DNA of 64,000 nt from Natrinema caseinilyticum. Lineage in GTDB: Archaea > Halobacteriota > Halobacteria > Halobacteriales > Natrialbaceae. Of this stretch, positions 31,460 through 41,501 are shown piece after piece. The position numbers and the translations under genes are program-made. Numbering within the stretch: the first letter of the stretch is position 1; each line of letters starts with the position of its first letter. Location of the stretch: contig NZ_CP100445.1 of NCBI RefSeq assembly GCF_024227435.1, positions 2,105,369 to 2,169,368 of the forward strand, read 5' to 3'. The notes below the pieces were generated by a model that was not told where the DNA came from, made no database searches, and was given only the letters and a program-made list of their open reading frames with translations.

Positions 31460-32383
31460 TCAGCCGGTGGGACCGGACGGCGAGACGAGGGCGCCGACCG
31501 CGCCCCCGACGGCCGAGAGTATGACGAAGTACGCGGTGAGAAGCGCGGCGGTCCACGGGAGGTAGTCGACGAACGCGCCCGCGAACACGAAGAGGACGGC
31601 GACCGTGATGAGAACGATCACGATGAGCGTGAGCGACGTCGCGATCACGCCGGACGCGGCGCCGAGGAGCGCTCCGCGGCGCCACCCGCTTCGCTCGAGA
31701 TATCCCGTGGCCACACCCCCGACGAAGGGTGATCCCGGAACGAAGAAAATCGCGGTCGAAAGGGCGCTTCCGATCAGGACGGGTGCGATCGAATAGCGGT
31801 CGGCAACCGATTCGGCGTCGCGATCGCTCGCGTTTCGCCCGCTGCGTGAGCGCGTCGACCGATCGTTCGACGAGTGAACGCCGTCGGTCGTCGCAGTCGG
31901 TATCCGGTCGCCGGCGCGTTCGGAATCGGCGGAGTCATCGCGTTCGTCGGCCGCGTTCGTCCGGGCCGATCGCTCGAGTTCCCGACGGAGTACCGCACCG
32001 AGGAGCCCGCCGAGTCCCCCGAAAATGATCGCGAGAAGTCCGACGACGATGACGGCGAGAAACAGGGCGGCGATCCCGAGACCGGCGCCGCCGGTCGTCG
32101 TCGGCTGGGTTTCGAGCCAGGTGACGAAGAACGCGACCGATCCGACCGCGACCGTCAGGCCGAGTAGGACCCCGAGAACGGCGCCGAAACGGCGTCGACA
32201 ACGCGCGAAAAACGCCGCAACGGCGCTCCCGACCGCCGGCGGAACGACGGCCGCCAGAACGATCCGCGACGAGGCGAGAGCGGCGACGGCGACCACGCCG
32301 ATCACGACGAGTCCGAGGAGAGACGAACCGACGAGACGACGGACGGCCGGTCCGGACGAGCGATCGACCGAACGAGAGCCCAT
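31460..32383 (-). CDS. DUF5518-type multi-pass membrane protein
   Basis: The protein has 307 residues from the ATG in MGSRSVDRSS (10 codons inside the longest frame). There are seven or so hydrophobic helices in two bundles separated by a charged cytosolic-like stretch (RSARTNAADERDDSADSE and beyond). The second bundle has Gly-rich helices with FVPGSPFVGGVATGYLERSGWRRGALLGAASG, the pattern of DUF5518 proteins. Function unknown. Confidence 0.8.
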   Translation of the reverse strand: MGSRSVDRSSGPAVRRLVGSSLLGLVVIGVVAVAALASSRIVLAAVVPPAVGSAVAAFFARCRRRFGAVLGVLLGLTVAVGSVAFFVTWLETQPTTTGGAGLGIAALFLAVIVVGLLAIIFGGLGGLLGAVLRRELERSARTNAADERDDSADSERAGDRIPTATTDGVHSSNDRSTRSRSGRNASDRDAESVADRYSIAPVLIGSALSTAIFFVPGSPFVGGVATGYLERSGWRRGALLGAASGVIATSLTLIVIVLITVAVLFVFAGAFVDYLPWTAALLTAYFVILSAVGGAVGALVSPSGPTG

Positions 32384-32875
32384 GATCGGCCCATCGGAAG
32401 ACGTGTATATCAATCTAGGTGAACGATGGCGTGTCGACGCATCGGGCGCACGAGACGGGCGAGAGCACCAGTTTCGGATCGATCTCGCGCTCTCGAACTA
32501 CGCGCGACGACCGCAGTCCTGTACCGGGCCGGTCGACGACCGACTGCCGTGGGATCGACCCGCAAGGTTTTTGCATCGACCCCGATTTTTGCCCCGTATG
32601 GCACTCGAATCCCACGGTGTCCGCGTCTTCTCGAGGACTTCGAGACGAGACACGGGACACGAGCGAAGTGCGTGTGCCGGTGTCGGCGATCAGCCACGGC
32701 GACTGCGGACGGGATTCGGCTTCTTTTTTGCCCGGTGAATTCCGGGCCGGTGGAACCGCACGCGCTCACACCGGGCGTTCGCGGCGAAACCGACCGTTCG
32801 ACGGCCCTGCCGGGGGCGGCCCCGGGCAGTATCGGAACCGCTAACTGACCGACACGCAGCCATAGGAACAAGCGA
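32384..32875. other. Intergenic region before pheS, no firm gene
   Basis: About 490 nt. It contains two T-runs (about 32569-32592 and 32722-32728) and a possible 46-codon ORF 32599-32739 that I could not match to anything. It probably holds the pheST promoter and perhaps an attenuating leader. Confidence 0.4.
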
Positions 32876-34402
32876 ATGCAACTTCCAGCACAACAGGTCG
32901 CGGTCGTAGAGACCGCGAGTGCGGACGAGGCAACGTCCGTCGACGCCCTCGCCGCGGCGACAGAACTCCCCCCTGAAACCGTCACCGGGGCGGTCTTCGA
33001 ACTCGAGGACGAGGGGCTGGTCGCCGTCAGCGAACGCGTCGACGAAACGGTCGCACTGACCGACGAAGGTCGAGACTACGTCGAGGACGGGCTCCCCGAG
33101 GTTCGGCTCTACGAGGCCGCTCTCGAGGCCGGTGCCGACGCCGACCCCGTCTCGATGGGACGGGTCATCGGCGCCTCGGGCCTCGAGGGCGACGCGGTCG
33201 ACATCGCGCTCTCGAACTACGCGCGCAAAGGGTACGGCAGCATCGACAGCGGCGAGATTACCGCAGATCCCGACGCTGATCCCGAAACGGATGCCGAGGC
33301 GACGGCACTCGCGGCACTCGCCGACGCGGACGACGCGCCGATCGACAGCGTCGACGTCGATACCGAGACCATCGAGCAACTCGAGCGACGCGGCCTGATA
33401 GAGCGCCGCGAATCGACGGTCCGCGAGGTGACCCTGACCGAACTCGCCGTCACCGAACTGATGGCGGGGATCGAAACGGCCGAGACGGTCGGGCAGGTCA
33501 CCCCGGAACTGCTGACGAGCGGCGAGTGGGAGGACGTCGAATTCGCCGAGTACAACGTCGAGGCCGACGCCGAGCGGTTCGAGGGAGGCAGGGTCCACAT
33601 CCTGCGCCAGACGGCCGAACGCGTCAAGGACGTCCTCGTCGGGATGGGCTTTCAGGAGATGGAAGGCCCGCACGTCGACGCCGACTTCTGGATCAACGAC
33701 TGCCTGTTCATGCCCCAGGACCACCCCGCGCGGACCCACTGGGACCGGTTCGCGCTGGACCAGCCCACCCACATCGACGACCTCCCCGAGGACCTCGTCG
33801 AGCGGGTCGAACGCGCCCACCGGGAGGGCGTCGGCGAGGACGGCGAGGGATATCACTCGCCGTGGGACGAGGACTTCGCGCGCGCACTCGCGCTCCGCGG
33901 CCACACCACGTCGCTGTCGACGCGCTACCTCTCGGGCGAGGAGATCGGACGGCTGGAACCGCCACAGCGGTACTTCAGCGTCGAGAAGGTGTACCGAAAC
34001 GACACGCTCGACCCGACCCACTTGCTCGAGTTCTTCCAGATAGAGGGCTGGGTGATGGCCGAGGACCTCTCGGTTCGGGACCTGATGGGCACCTTCGAGG
34101 AGTTCTACTCCCAGTTCGGTATCACGGACATCGAGTTCAAACCGCACTACAACCCCTACACCGAGCCGAGCTTCGAGCTGTTCGGGACCCATCCGACGAC
34201 CGGCGAACTCGTCGAGATCGGGAATTCTGGGATCTTCCGCGAGGAGATGCTCGAGCCCCTCGGCGTCGAGTGCGACGTGATGGCCTGGGGACTCGCCCTC
34301 GAGCGGCTGCTCATGCTGATGTACGGCTTCGAGGACATTCGGGACATCCACGGGACGCTGTGTGACCTGCAACTGCTTCGCGAGACGGAGGTGACCTACT
34401 GA
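32876..34402 (+). CDS. pheS: Phenylalanine--tRNA ligase alpha subunit
   Basis: The 508-residue catalytic subunit is of archaeal/eukaryotic type. The N-terminal winged helices (residues 1-150, VETASADEATSVDALAAATEL-like) bind tRNA. The class II core follows, with motif 2 around TTSLSTRYL ... RYFSVEKVYRNDTLDPTHLLEFFQIEG and motif 3 GLALERLLMLMYG. Its TGA overlaps the ATG of pheT (TGATG), so the two subunits are translationally coupled. Confidence 0.96.
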   Translation: MQLPAQQVAVVETASADEATSVDALAAATELPPETVTGAVFELEDEGLVAVSERVDETVALTDEGRDYVEDGLPEVRLYEAALEAGADADPVSMGRVIGASGLEGDAVDIALSNYARKGYGSIDSGEITADPDADPETDAEATALAALADADDAPIDSVDVDTETIEQLERRGLIERRESTVREVTLTELAVTELMAGIETAETVGQVTPELLTSGEWEDVEFAEYNVEADAERFEGGRVHILRQTAERVKDVLVGMGFQEMEGPHVDADFWINDCLFMPQDHPARTHWDRFALDQPTHIDDLPEDLVERVERAHREGVGEDGEGYHSPWDEDFARALALRGHTTSLSTRYLSGEEIGRLEPPQRYFSVEKVYRNDTLDPTHLLEFFQIEGWVMAEDLSVRDLMGTFEEFYSQFGITDIEFKPHYNPYTEPSFELFGTHPTTGELVEIGNSGIFREEMLEPLGVECDVMAWGLALERLLMLMYGFEDIRDIHGTLCDLQLLRETEVTY

Positions 34403-36165
34403 TGCCCACGGTCGACATCGACCCCGACGAACTGCGCGAACTGACCGGCCACGACGAGAAGAGCGACGACGAACTGAAGGAGGATCTGTTCGGCCTCGGC
34501 CTCGAGTTCGAGGGGCGGACCGAAGCGGGCGCGTTCGAACTCGAGTTCGCGCCCGATAGGCTCGATCGGCTCTCCGTCGAGGGGGTCGCCAGATCGATGC
34601 GGTATCAGTACGGCGACTCGCGGGGGATTCACGTCCCCTCCCCGAACAAATCGGGGTGGACGATCGAAGTCGACGAGTCGGTGCCCGGCGAGCGCCCGTA
34701 CGTCACGGGAGCGGTGATCCGCGACATCGATCTCGACGAGGACGGACTGGACTCGCTCATCCAACTTCAAGAGAAGCTCCACGCGACGATGGGGCGAAAG
34801 CGCGCGAAGGGTGCGATCGGGATCCACGACCTGACGATGCTCAGGGGGAGCCCCGCTACCGAAGGGAACCCGACCATCGAGTACGTCGGCGTCGAACCCG
34901 ACGGGGACCGATTCGTCCCGCTCGATTCGGACGAGGAAATGACGCCGGGAGAGGTGCTCGAGCGACACCAGACGGGACAGACGTACGCCGATCTCGTCAG
35001 CGGTTACGAGCGGTATCCGGCTATCTACGACGATCTCGGGCTGTTCTCGTTCCCGCCGGTGATCAACGGCCGACGCACCGAGGTGTCGACGGACTCGCGT
35101 GATCTCTTCGTCGAGATGACCGGCACCGACCAGTGGACGATCGACAAAATGCTCACCATCGTCTGCTACGCGCTCGCGGCACGGGGTGCTACGATCGAGG
35201 AGGTCACGATCGAGTATCCGGATAGCGAGTCCGCGAACGCGGACTCGGACGGGAGCCGGACGAACTCCGGCGGACGCGAAATAGTACGTCCGGATCTCTC
35301 GACGAAGACCAAGACGGTCGCTCACGACCGCATCGAGACCATCCTCGGAATCGGACTCGATCCCGACGAGGTGATCGACCTCGCCGAGCGCTCGGGCCTC
35401 GAAGCGGAGAAAGCGGAGGCCGACGACGGAGCACTCGTCTACGAGGTGACGATACCGCCGTATCGCGTCGACGTCCTCCACCCGCTCGACGTCATCGACG
35501 ACCTCGGTCGGGCATACGGCTTCAACGAGCTCGAGCCGCGCTATCCCGACGTCGGGACCGTCGGCGGCCGCCACGAGCGCTCCCGCCTCGAGAACGCCGC
35601 CCGCACCCAACTGGTCGGGCTGGGCTTCGAAGACCTGCTGAACTTCCACATGATCAGCGAGGCGGAAAATTACGACCGGCTCGACCTCGAGCCGGGAGAG
35701 GACGTCTACGGGGCCGGCGAGCCCGCGACGATCAAAGAGCCCTACAGCGAGGACTTCACGATGCTTCGGACGTGGGTCCTGCCCTCGCTTCTGATGGTCT
35801 TAGAGCGGAACACGCACCGGGCCTATCCGCAAAACCTGACGGAAATCGGCTTCACCGCCGAGAGAGACGAGGCCGAGAACACCGGCGTCTCGGAGGGACG
35901 ACGCGTCGGTGCCGTCCTCGCGAGCCACGAGGCCGGCTACGAGGACGCCAAGGCACGACTGCAAGCGCTGGCCCGCGACTTCGGCGTCGAACTCGAGACG
36001 CCGCCGGCCGACCACCCGACCTTCATTTCGGGTCGAACGGCCGCCGTCGTCATCGACGGCGAGGAGGTCGGCGTGATCGGTGAAGTTCACCCGAAAGTGC
36101 TCGTCGAACACGATCTCGAAGTGCCGGTCTCGGCGTTCGAGTTCGACCTCGAGGCGCTGCGATAG
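34402..36165 (+). CDS. pheT: Phenylalanine--tRNA ligase beta subunit
   Basis: The 587-residue archaeal-type beta subunit is shorter than the bacterial one. It has a B3/B4 editing region (about 110-290), B5 domains (KTVAHDRIETILGIGLDPDEV ... YEVTIPPYRVDVLHPLDVIDDLGRAYGFN) and a catalytic-like core without active residues (YSEDFTMLRTWVLPSLLMVLERN). It forms the (alpha-beta)2 enzyme with pheS and clears mischarged Tyr. Confidence 0.96.
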   Translation: MPTVDIDPDELRELTGHDEKSDDELKEDLFGLGLEFEGRTEAGAFELEFAPDRLDRLSVEGVARSMRYQYGDSRGIHVPSPNKSGWTIEVDESVPGERPYVTGAVIRDIDLDEDGLDSLIQLQEKLHATMGRKRAKGAIGIHDLTMLRGSPATEGNPTIEYVGVEPDGDRFVPLDSDEEMTPGEVLERHQTGQTYADLVSGYERYPAIYDDLGLFSFPPVINGRRTEVSTDSRDLFVEMTGTDQWTIDKMLTIVCYALAARGATIEEVTIEYPDSESANADSDGSRTNSGGREIVRPDLSTKTKTVAHDRIETILGIGLDPDEVIDLAERSGLEAEKAEADDGALVYEVTIPPYRVDVLHPLDVIDDLGRAYGFNELEPRYPDVGTVGGRHERSRLENAARTQLVGLGFEDLLNFHMISEAENYDRLDLEPGEDVYGAGEPATIKEPYSEDFTMLRTWVLPSLLMVLERNTHRAYPQNLTEIGFTAERDEAENTGVSEGRRVGAVLASHEAGYEDAKARLQALARDFGVELETPPADHPTFISGRTAAVVIDGEEVGVIGEVHPKVLVEHDLEVPVSAFEFDLEALR

Positions 36166-36209
36166 GTCCGCGAACGCATCGGTTCCACAGCGGCCGGATC
36201 TCGCCGCAA

Positions 36210-39101
36210 CTATCGACTCTCGCCGTCGGTTCGAACGAGTTCGCCGTCGGCGTCGGAGCGCCGCTGTTCGAAGCCGAGTGCGTTGCACACGAGCGTGTGG
36301 CCCATACAGGAGAGGGCGTAGTCGGCCATCCCGAAGGGGTGGAGTTCGGTCTGTTGGGCGGGCGGAAGCGCCGAGCCGAGCACGGTGATTTCGGAATCAC
36401 CCGCGGAGAGCGTTCCGGCGCCGACGCCGGATCCGGTGGGGACGGGTTCGCCGTCGTCGAACGTCCAGCCCAACAGGGAGCCCGCGACGGAGCCGCCGGC
36501 CGCCGTGAACGCGTCGTGGTCGACTATCGTCGCCGGCTGGTCGATCCCCGTCGTGTAACCGAGCTGTGACCCCTTCCAGATTTCCTGTTGTCGGGGTCTG
36601 ATTCCGGCGAGTAACGGATGGTCGAGGTCCCTGTCCTCGAGGACGGCGAACAGCATCTCGACGTCGTGAACGTCGTCAGGTTCGATCGACGCGGCGTCGC
36701 CGACGTCGAGTTCGCCGAGCACGTTCACGCCCGCGTCGGTGAGCACGAGATCGCCGCCGAGTTCGACGAAGGCTTCGATCGCGCTGACGTACGCCGGGTG
36801 ATCGAGACAGACGTCGTGCGAAATGACGAGCGTGTCGTATCGACACGCCGTCGCGTCGCCCCAGAACAGTCGGCCGGCGACGATCTGAAAGACGTTCATC
36901 CCGGTCACGTCACCGTCTTCGAGGAAGGGCTCGAGGTCGGCAAAGAACTGCATCGGGTTGACGGTGTACTCGCGCTGTTCGTACCCGAGTACGGCTTCCG
37001 GGTCGGGGACGTCGCCGTCGACGTCGATCATCGTCGTCCCGACGTGAACGTCGACGTCACAGTCGACCTCGATGTCCCATCGGCCTGCCTGCGGTCGGCG
37101 GACGAACACGTCCTCGAGGTCGTGTTTTCGCGCCGTCGAATCGATCGGGTCCGCTTTTGCGGCGAGATCGATCTCCCGAACGACGGACCCGTTCGGATCC
37201 GTGACGCGTACGGTTCCGTCCGTGGCACGACGGACGCCTGCGAAGTGGACGAAGAGGGAGTGTGTCGTGTCAACCGCGTTCGCTCCGACACGCGAGGGCC
37301 CCGTCGGACCGGGTCGGACGACGTCGTGAGTACGACGCACCTCGGTTGCGCTATCGGCTCCGGTGTCGCTGGCACGAACGGGCTGTTCGTCGGTGTGTGG
37401 AAGATCCGCCGACGAGCGCGTAAGTGCGTCGGCGGTGACGTACGCGGTGTCCCGTCCGCCGGTCGCGACGGTGGCGTTCGTCTCCCGAGCGATCATCTCG
37501 GCACACGTACGCATCGAGATCCGGTAGGCCGTGACGTAGTGGCGCGACGAGTACGGTTTCCACTCTTTTTGTGCCGCAACCAGATGGTTCGAGAGGATGA
37601 CCTCCGGCGATACCGCGATCGTTCCGAGTCCGCCGAAGGATTCGGGCTGTCCCGCCCAGTCTGCGAGTCCACCCGTTATCTGATAGTTGATCGAATCGTA
37701 CGTCGTTCCCCAGTCGAACAGACCGTCGTAGCTCTCGCCGTCCGGGACGGCCTCGTCCCCGTCGTCTACCCAGTCGTACATTTCCTCGACGGCGGTGGCG
37801 ATGTCGTCTTCGATCGCACCGATACCGCCCCAGTGAGCCCGCATACCCTCGGCGATGGAGACGTTGATACGGTCGAGATCGTGGGCCTCCCCGTGATCGA
37901 ACGGCGCGTTCGACTCGAGGTTGAAGACCATCTGATCCGAGGTGTACATGCCGTGGTAGTCACAGAAGAACGCCGCGTTGTCGTACTCGCGGAAGTGGTC
38001 GACGATCCCGAGCGCGTCGGGTACGAGTTCCGCGAACTCGTCGGGTGCACCGTTCGGTTCGGCCGGCCGAAAGCTGGGGTCGATCCACCCGATCGTCGGA
38101 TACTGGCGGTTGGTATCCACGGGCTGTCCGTCGAAGACGCTCGCGTTGCCGCGCTGGAAGTTCGTGTCGTGAGTCTCGACCCACGGGATCGGGGTTTGTG
38201 GCTTCCGCGCGATCCAGCCATCGGGGTTGGCGAACAAAAACAGGACGGCGATGTCGTCGAGCAGGGGCTCGAAGTCGTCCGCTCGGCCCGTTGCGATGTC
38301 CTCGACGAGTCGACACCCGGTTTCCGCCCCGGCCCGTTCGTCGCCGTGAATCGAGAGGGAATAGATCACCTTCTCCTTCTCGGTGAACGACTCCTCGTCC
38401 CGTACGTTCGCCGTCACCTCGGCCACGTAGACGGGTTGCGAATCGGGATCCTCGCCCGTGAACCGATTCTCCCAACCCGGTGACTCGCCGACCGATCGGA
38501 CACGCACGCGATCGGGATGGGTGGATTCCAGGTGATCGAGTCCCTGGACGAGTTCCTCGTACGCGACGTAGTTACGTGCGTCCTCGACGGGAGGAAAGAC
38601 GCGGTCTTCGTAGGGCGACTCGAGCGTCCACCACGGGTTTGCGCCGGGTGAGAAGTCGACTCGCTCGATGCCGTCCTGTTCGAGGACGTCAGCGGCCTCC
38701 GCGGCCGTGAGGCGGGCGTGCGCTGCGGGTGCGGGCGAGTTTCGGGTGACCGCTTTCGGTGCCCGGGAGAGATCGGGATCGGGGTCCGACACGTACTCGT
38801 CCGCAAACGTCGCGAGCGCATCCTGGTCAGCGAACTCGATGATCGTCGCCGCCTCGTACTCGTCCGGCGTGTGATTGACGACGAACTCGTACTCGTCGGT
38901 CGTCGGCTCGCCGTGGACGTCGGCGGTGGCGGCTCCGGGAAGCGTGAGTGAGGCCCCCGTCGTCGCAGCGAGGGTCAAAAACGTTCGCCGATCGATGACG
39001 CCGTCTGCGAACGCGTCGGCCGATCCGTCGATATCGGCGCTCGAGTCGGTAAAACGAGGATCGACCCGTGATCGGGCCGAGTTGTAATTTCCATTGGACA
39101 T
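36210..39101 (-). CDS. Tat-exported M14-family zinc carboxypeptidase
   Basis: The protein has 963 residues. Residues 34-60 are a twin-arginine signal (VIDRRTFLTLAATTGA, Arg38-Arg39). An N-terminal propeptide-like region follows, and then the M14 domain with zinc ligands His252 and Glu255 (IHGDERAG), the substrate-binding Asn-Arg (VDTNRQYP, about 331), and a third ligand His383 (FCDYHGMY). After the peptidase core there are beta-rich segments and a ThuA/GATase-like stretch (MNVFQIVAGRLFWGD ... VELGGDLVLTDAGVNVLGEL). It is about three times the size of a simple carboxypeptidase and probably digests peptides outside the cell. Confidence 0.9.
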   Translation of the reverse strand: MSNGNYNSARSRVDPRFTDSSADIDGSADAFADGVIDRRTFLTLAATTGASLTLPGAATADVHGEPTTDEYEFVVNHTPDEYEAATIIEFADQDALATFADEYVSDPDPDLSRAPKAVTRNSPAPAAHARLTAAEAADVLEQDGIERVDFSPGANPWWTLESPYEDRVFPPVEDARNYVAYEELVQGLDHLESTHPDRVRVRSVGESPGWENRFTGEDPDSQPVYVAEVTANVRDEESFTEKEKVIYSLSIHGDERAGAETGCRLVEDIATGRADDFEPLLDDIAVLFLFANPDGWIARKPQTPIPWVETHDTNFQRGNASVFDGQPVDTNRQYPTIGWIDPSFRPAEPNGAPDEFAELVPDALGIVDHFREYDNAAFFCDYHGMYTSDQMVFNLESNAPFDHGEAHDLDRINVSIAEGMRAHWGGIGAIEDDIATAVEEMYDWVDDGDEAVPDGESYDGLFDWGTTYDSINYQITGGLADWAGQPESFGGLGTIAVSPEVILSNHLVAAQKEWKPYSSRHYVTAYRISMRTCAEMIARETNATVATGGRDTAYVTADALTRSSADLPHTDEQPVRASDTGADSATEVRRTHDVVRPGPTGPSRVGANAVDTTHSLFVHFAGVRRATDGTVRVTDPNGSVVREIDLAAKADPIDSTARKHDLEDVFVRRPQAGRWDIEVDCDVDVHVGTTMIDVDGDVPDPEAVLGYEQREYTVNPMQFFADLEPFLEDGDVTGMNVFQIVAGRLFWGDATACRYDTLVISHDVCLDHPAYVSAIEAFVELGGDLVLTDAGVNVLGELDVGDAASIEPDDVHDVEMLFAVLEDRDLDHPLLAGIRPRQQEIWKGSQLGYTTGIDQPATIVDHDAFTAAGGSVAGSLLGWTFDDGEPVPTGSGVGAGTLSAGDSEITVLGSALPPAQQTELHPFGMADYALSCMGHTLVCNALGFEQRRSDADGELVRTDGESR

Positions 39102-39374
39102 TAGTGGTCGTGGGAATATTCCACGCCACGATCAACAATAAGTTCAAACAAATAACGTCAGGAACAAGCGGATCTGGCTGAGAAACGAATATTTAGGGAG
39201 GCGGACGTGACAGGTTCGACGCCCGTTTCGGGTCCGAGAAGGCAAGTTCGCCGAAGGATGGACCGACGCCAGAACGAAGCGAACAGTTCCGCCTGGCAAT
39301 ACACGGACGGTCCGCGCGGTGATTCGACGGCGATGACGGCACCGTGTCTGGCGAGAGAAGCGTGCAGTGAGTCG

Positions 39375-39572
39375 CTAGAATTCGTGTTCGACGTCTTCTT
39401 CGTCCGCCTTCTGGATGATGATTTTGCCGTCTCGAACGCGGACGAAGACCTCGTCGCCGATATCCATGCCCGCGACTGCGAGTTCATCCTCGTGAAGGTT
39501 GAGGTGGACGTTGTGGTAGTTACCGTTTTCGTCTTTCGCACCGCTTGGACTCAGCTTCTTTTTCCGTACCAT
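39375..39572 (-). CDS. Small AbrB-like swapped-hairpin protein
   Basis: The protein has 65 residues with a basic start (MVRKKKLSPSG) and the AbrB/MazE-like strand pattern VHLNLHEDELAVAGMDIGDEVFVRVRDGKIIIQKAD. A TATA-like box lies at 39605-39614. It could be a DNA-binding regulator or chromatin-associated protein. No toxin partner lies next to it. Confidence 0.82.
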   Translation of the reverse strand: MVRKKKLSPSGAKDENGNYHNVHLNLHEDELAVAGMDIGDEVFVRVRDGKIIIQKADEEDVEHEF

Positions 39573-39604
39573 CGCGGGATTCTACCCCGAACTTCGCCGT
39601 AGGA

Positions 39605-39614
39605 TATACTTAAG
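39605..39614 (-). promoter_or_regulatory. TATA box of the AbrB-like gene
   Basis: On the minus strand CTTAAGTATA lies about 37 nt upstream of the ATG at 39572, with the AAAACA-rich stretch before it. Confidence 0.5.
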
Positions 39615-39764
39615 TGTTTTCGACGCCCAAGCGCTAGTCCTTGTTACACAGGCGGGGTGGTACCAATGCGGGAACCCGCCCCTCCTCGCGTAAGATAGTG
39701 TGATATGGTAGCGTACGCGAACAACTTAAAGATTCCGGCGCAGTCCATCGATTTTCGGGGATAT

Positions 39765-39774
39765 CTTTATATCG
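39765..39774 (+). promoter_or_regulatory. TATA box of the MC1 gene
   Basis: CTTTATATCG is centred about 38 nt upstream of the MC1 start, giving a short leader. A Shine-Dalgarno-like GGAGG (39796-39800) is 7 nt before the ATG, a clear ribosome site in a genome where many messages are leaderless. Confidence 0.6.
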
Positions 39775-39807
39775 GACCGTGCGTTGAATTGACACGGAGG
39801 CGAAATC

Positions 39808-40116
39808 ATGGTACGCGAAGACGGTAAACGAAACTTTGCACTGCGCGAATCGGGCGGTGACGAATCGAGCGTCTTCTCGGGCAACACGCCCCGGCAGGCG
39901 GCGCTCAAGGCGGCCCGACGGCTCGAGCCCGGCTCGAGCGAGGAGTCGGCGGAACGCATCGAGCTCAAATTGCGCGAGAAGGGGACGGACAAGGTACACA
40001 TCTACGACGGCTGGGCTTGGGAGGAGACGGCGCCGAGCGACAAGCCGAGCTGGATGCCCGACGAAATTACGGAAGCGAACGTCTCGAAGAAAGGAATCGA
40101 ACACCTGGACGAATAA
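39808..40116 (+). CDS. Non-histone chromosomal protein MC1
   Basis: The 102-residue monomeric DNA-bending protein matches MC1 throughout: NFALRESGGDESSVFSGNTPRQAALKAARR, KLREKGTDKVHIYDGW and PSWMPDEITEANVSKKGIEHLDE. Chromatin compaction by MC1 is known from methanogens and haloarchaea. It has a strong-looking TATA box and ribosome site (39765-39800), as expected of an abundant protein. Confidence 0.95.
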   Translation: MVREDGKRNFALRESGGDESSVFSGNTPRQAALKAARRLEPGSSEESAERIELKLREKGTDKVHIYDGWAWEETAPSDKPSWMPDEITEANVSKKGIEHLDE

Positions 40117-40489
40117 TTCGACCGAACAGTCGCTTTCTCCGGGACGGATTCGACGACGAGCGACGTCGTTTGATCGCCCGAGGTCGAAGAGTGCGTACCG
40201 GTGAGCGGTCGGCGAGGCCGATTCGTCGGCCTCGAACTCGCGTTCCGTGATTCGCCGGTGAGTTACACCGGATAGCGACCGGGCACCCCATCGGTCTGCT
40301 GTCCGCGTGGGTACACCAGCCTCGCATCGCCGCCCGTGCGACCGAACACGGTTTCGTCGACTCGAGTGGCCCCGACCGGGACGGTGAGCGACGATCGATT
40401 CCGCTGAGTCCAGCGCGCCGTACCGTTCGGTCGAGTACGGGCCGCGAAACCCGACGGTCTTTTGACCCGTAACCCACTAGCAACGAGCA
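40117..40489. other. Intergenic region between MC1 and pheA
   Basis: About 370 nt with no convincing gene. It contains the hairpin at 40213-40234 and ends with CTTTTGACCCG about 25 nt before the pheA ATG. Confidence 0.5.
40213..40234 (+). terminator. Strong hairpin downstream of MC1
   Basis: A perfect 9-bp stem (CGAGGCCGA / TCGGCCTCG) with a TTCG tetraloop lies about 100 nt after the MC1 stop. It has no T-run after it, so it may be a terminator or an mRNA-end stabiliser. Confidence 0.4.
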
Positions 40490-41302
40490 ATGGCTGCAGT
40501 CACGCTCGGCCCCGAAGGCACCTATTCTCACAGAGCGACGAGTGCGATCGCCGACGACGACGAGATCGACTTCCGACAGTCGGTCACGGCGATCGTCGAC
40601 GCCGTCGCCAGCGGCGAGTACGATCGCGGTGTCATCCCGATCGAAAACAGCATCGAAGGCAGCGTCACGGAGAGCCTCGACGCGCTCGCCGACTACGACG
40701 TCGCCGTCGTCCGCGAAATCGTCACGCCGATCAGACACGCGCTGTTCGCCCAGGGGCCGGCGTTCGAGACGATCGCCAGCCATTCGCAGGCGCTGGCGCA
40801 GTGTCGAACGTACCTCGAGCGCGAGTACCCCGAGGCGACCCTCGAAGCCGTCGCGAGCACGGCCAAAGGTGTCGAATTCGCCCGCGAAGACCCCTCGGTC
40901 GCGGGGATCGGCCATCCGGCCCTCGGCGGCGACGGCCTCGAACTCCTCGCCGAGGACATCCAGGATCAGGACTCGAACGCGACGCGCTTCTTCGCGATCG
41001 CACCGGCCGAAGAGCGCTCGAAGGGAGGCGGAAAGACCTCGCTGGTGGTGTATCCGAACGCGAACTATCCCGGACTCCTCCTCGAGTTGCTCGAGCCCTT
41101 CGCGGATCGCGACATCAACCTGACCCGCGTCGAGTCGCGGCCGAGCGGCAGGCGGCTGGGTGATTACGTGTTCCACGTCGACTTCGAGGCCGGTCTCTAC
41201 GAGTCGCGAACGAGCGAGGCGGTCGAAGACCTCGAGGCGCTCGCGGAAAACGGCTGGGTTCGGCGCCTCGGCTCGTACGATACCGAACACGTCGTCGAGT
41301 AG
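40490..41302 (+). CDS. pheA: Prephenate dehydratase
   Basis: The 270-residue enzyme converts prephenate to phenylpyruvate in phenylalanine synthesis. It has GPEGTYSHRA at the start, the IPIENSIEGSV loop, the catalytic TRF motif (NATRFFAI) and a C-terminal ACT domain with the Phe-binding ESRP (VESRPSGRRLGDY), so feedback inhibition by phenylalanine is likely. There is no chorismate mutase domain. Confidence 0.95.
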   Translation: MAAVTLGPEGTYSHRATSAIADDDEIDFRQSVTAIVDAVASGEYDRGVIPIENSIEGSVTESLDALADYDVAVVREIVTPIRHALFAQGPAFETIASHSQALAQCRTYLEREYPEATLEAVASTAKGVEFAREDPSVAGIGHPALGGDGLELLAEDIQDQDSNATRFFAIAPAEERSKGGGKTSLVVYPNANYPGLLLELLEPFADRDINLTRVESRPSGRRLGDYVFHVDFEAGLYESRTSEAVEDLEALAENGWVRRLGSYDTEHVVE

Positions 41303-41342
41303 TGAACGCGACGGCCCGAGACGAAAACGGAGTCGGAGACGA

Positions 41343-41501
41343 TCAGTCGGAAGTCGGTGCAGCGTCGGAATCGAACCACGCCCGGATTCGATCGGCGTAC
41401 GTCGCGAGACCGAGTCCCGTGACGAACATGAGAAACGACGGGACGAGTATCCACAGAAGGTCGGGATGAGACGAGCCTGTATGAAGTATCGGATCTACCA
41501 T
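41343..41501 (-). CDS. Very small single-helix membrane protein
   Basis: The protein has 52 residues (MVDPILHTGSSHPDLLWI...) with one hydrophobic helix at about 15-36 and a basic/acidic C-terminal tail (ADRIRAWFDSD). The longer frame upstream reads as Arg/Pro/Ser noise, so the ATG at 41501 is chosen. Short proteins with this composition occur widely in haloarchaea. Function unknown. Confidence 0.6.
   Translation of the reverse strand: MVDPILHTGSSHPDLLWILVPSFLMFVTGLGLATYADRIRAWFDSDAAPTSD

Noticed and set aside
32599-32739. 46-codon ORF before pheS
   Set aside because: No recognised family, no membrane or metal motif, and its frame ends in a T-run. The other frames of the same stretch are equally open, so coding is unsupported.
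39185-39250. tRNA-like GGTTCGACGCCC near the M14 peptidase start
   Set aside because: No paired T stem and no anticodon arm are found on either strand.
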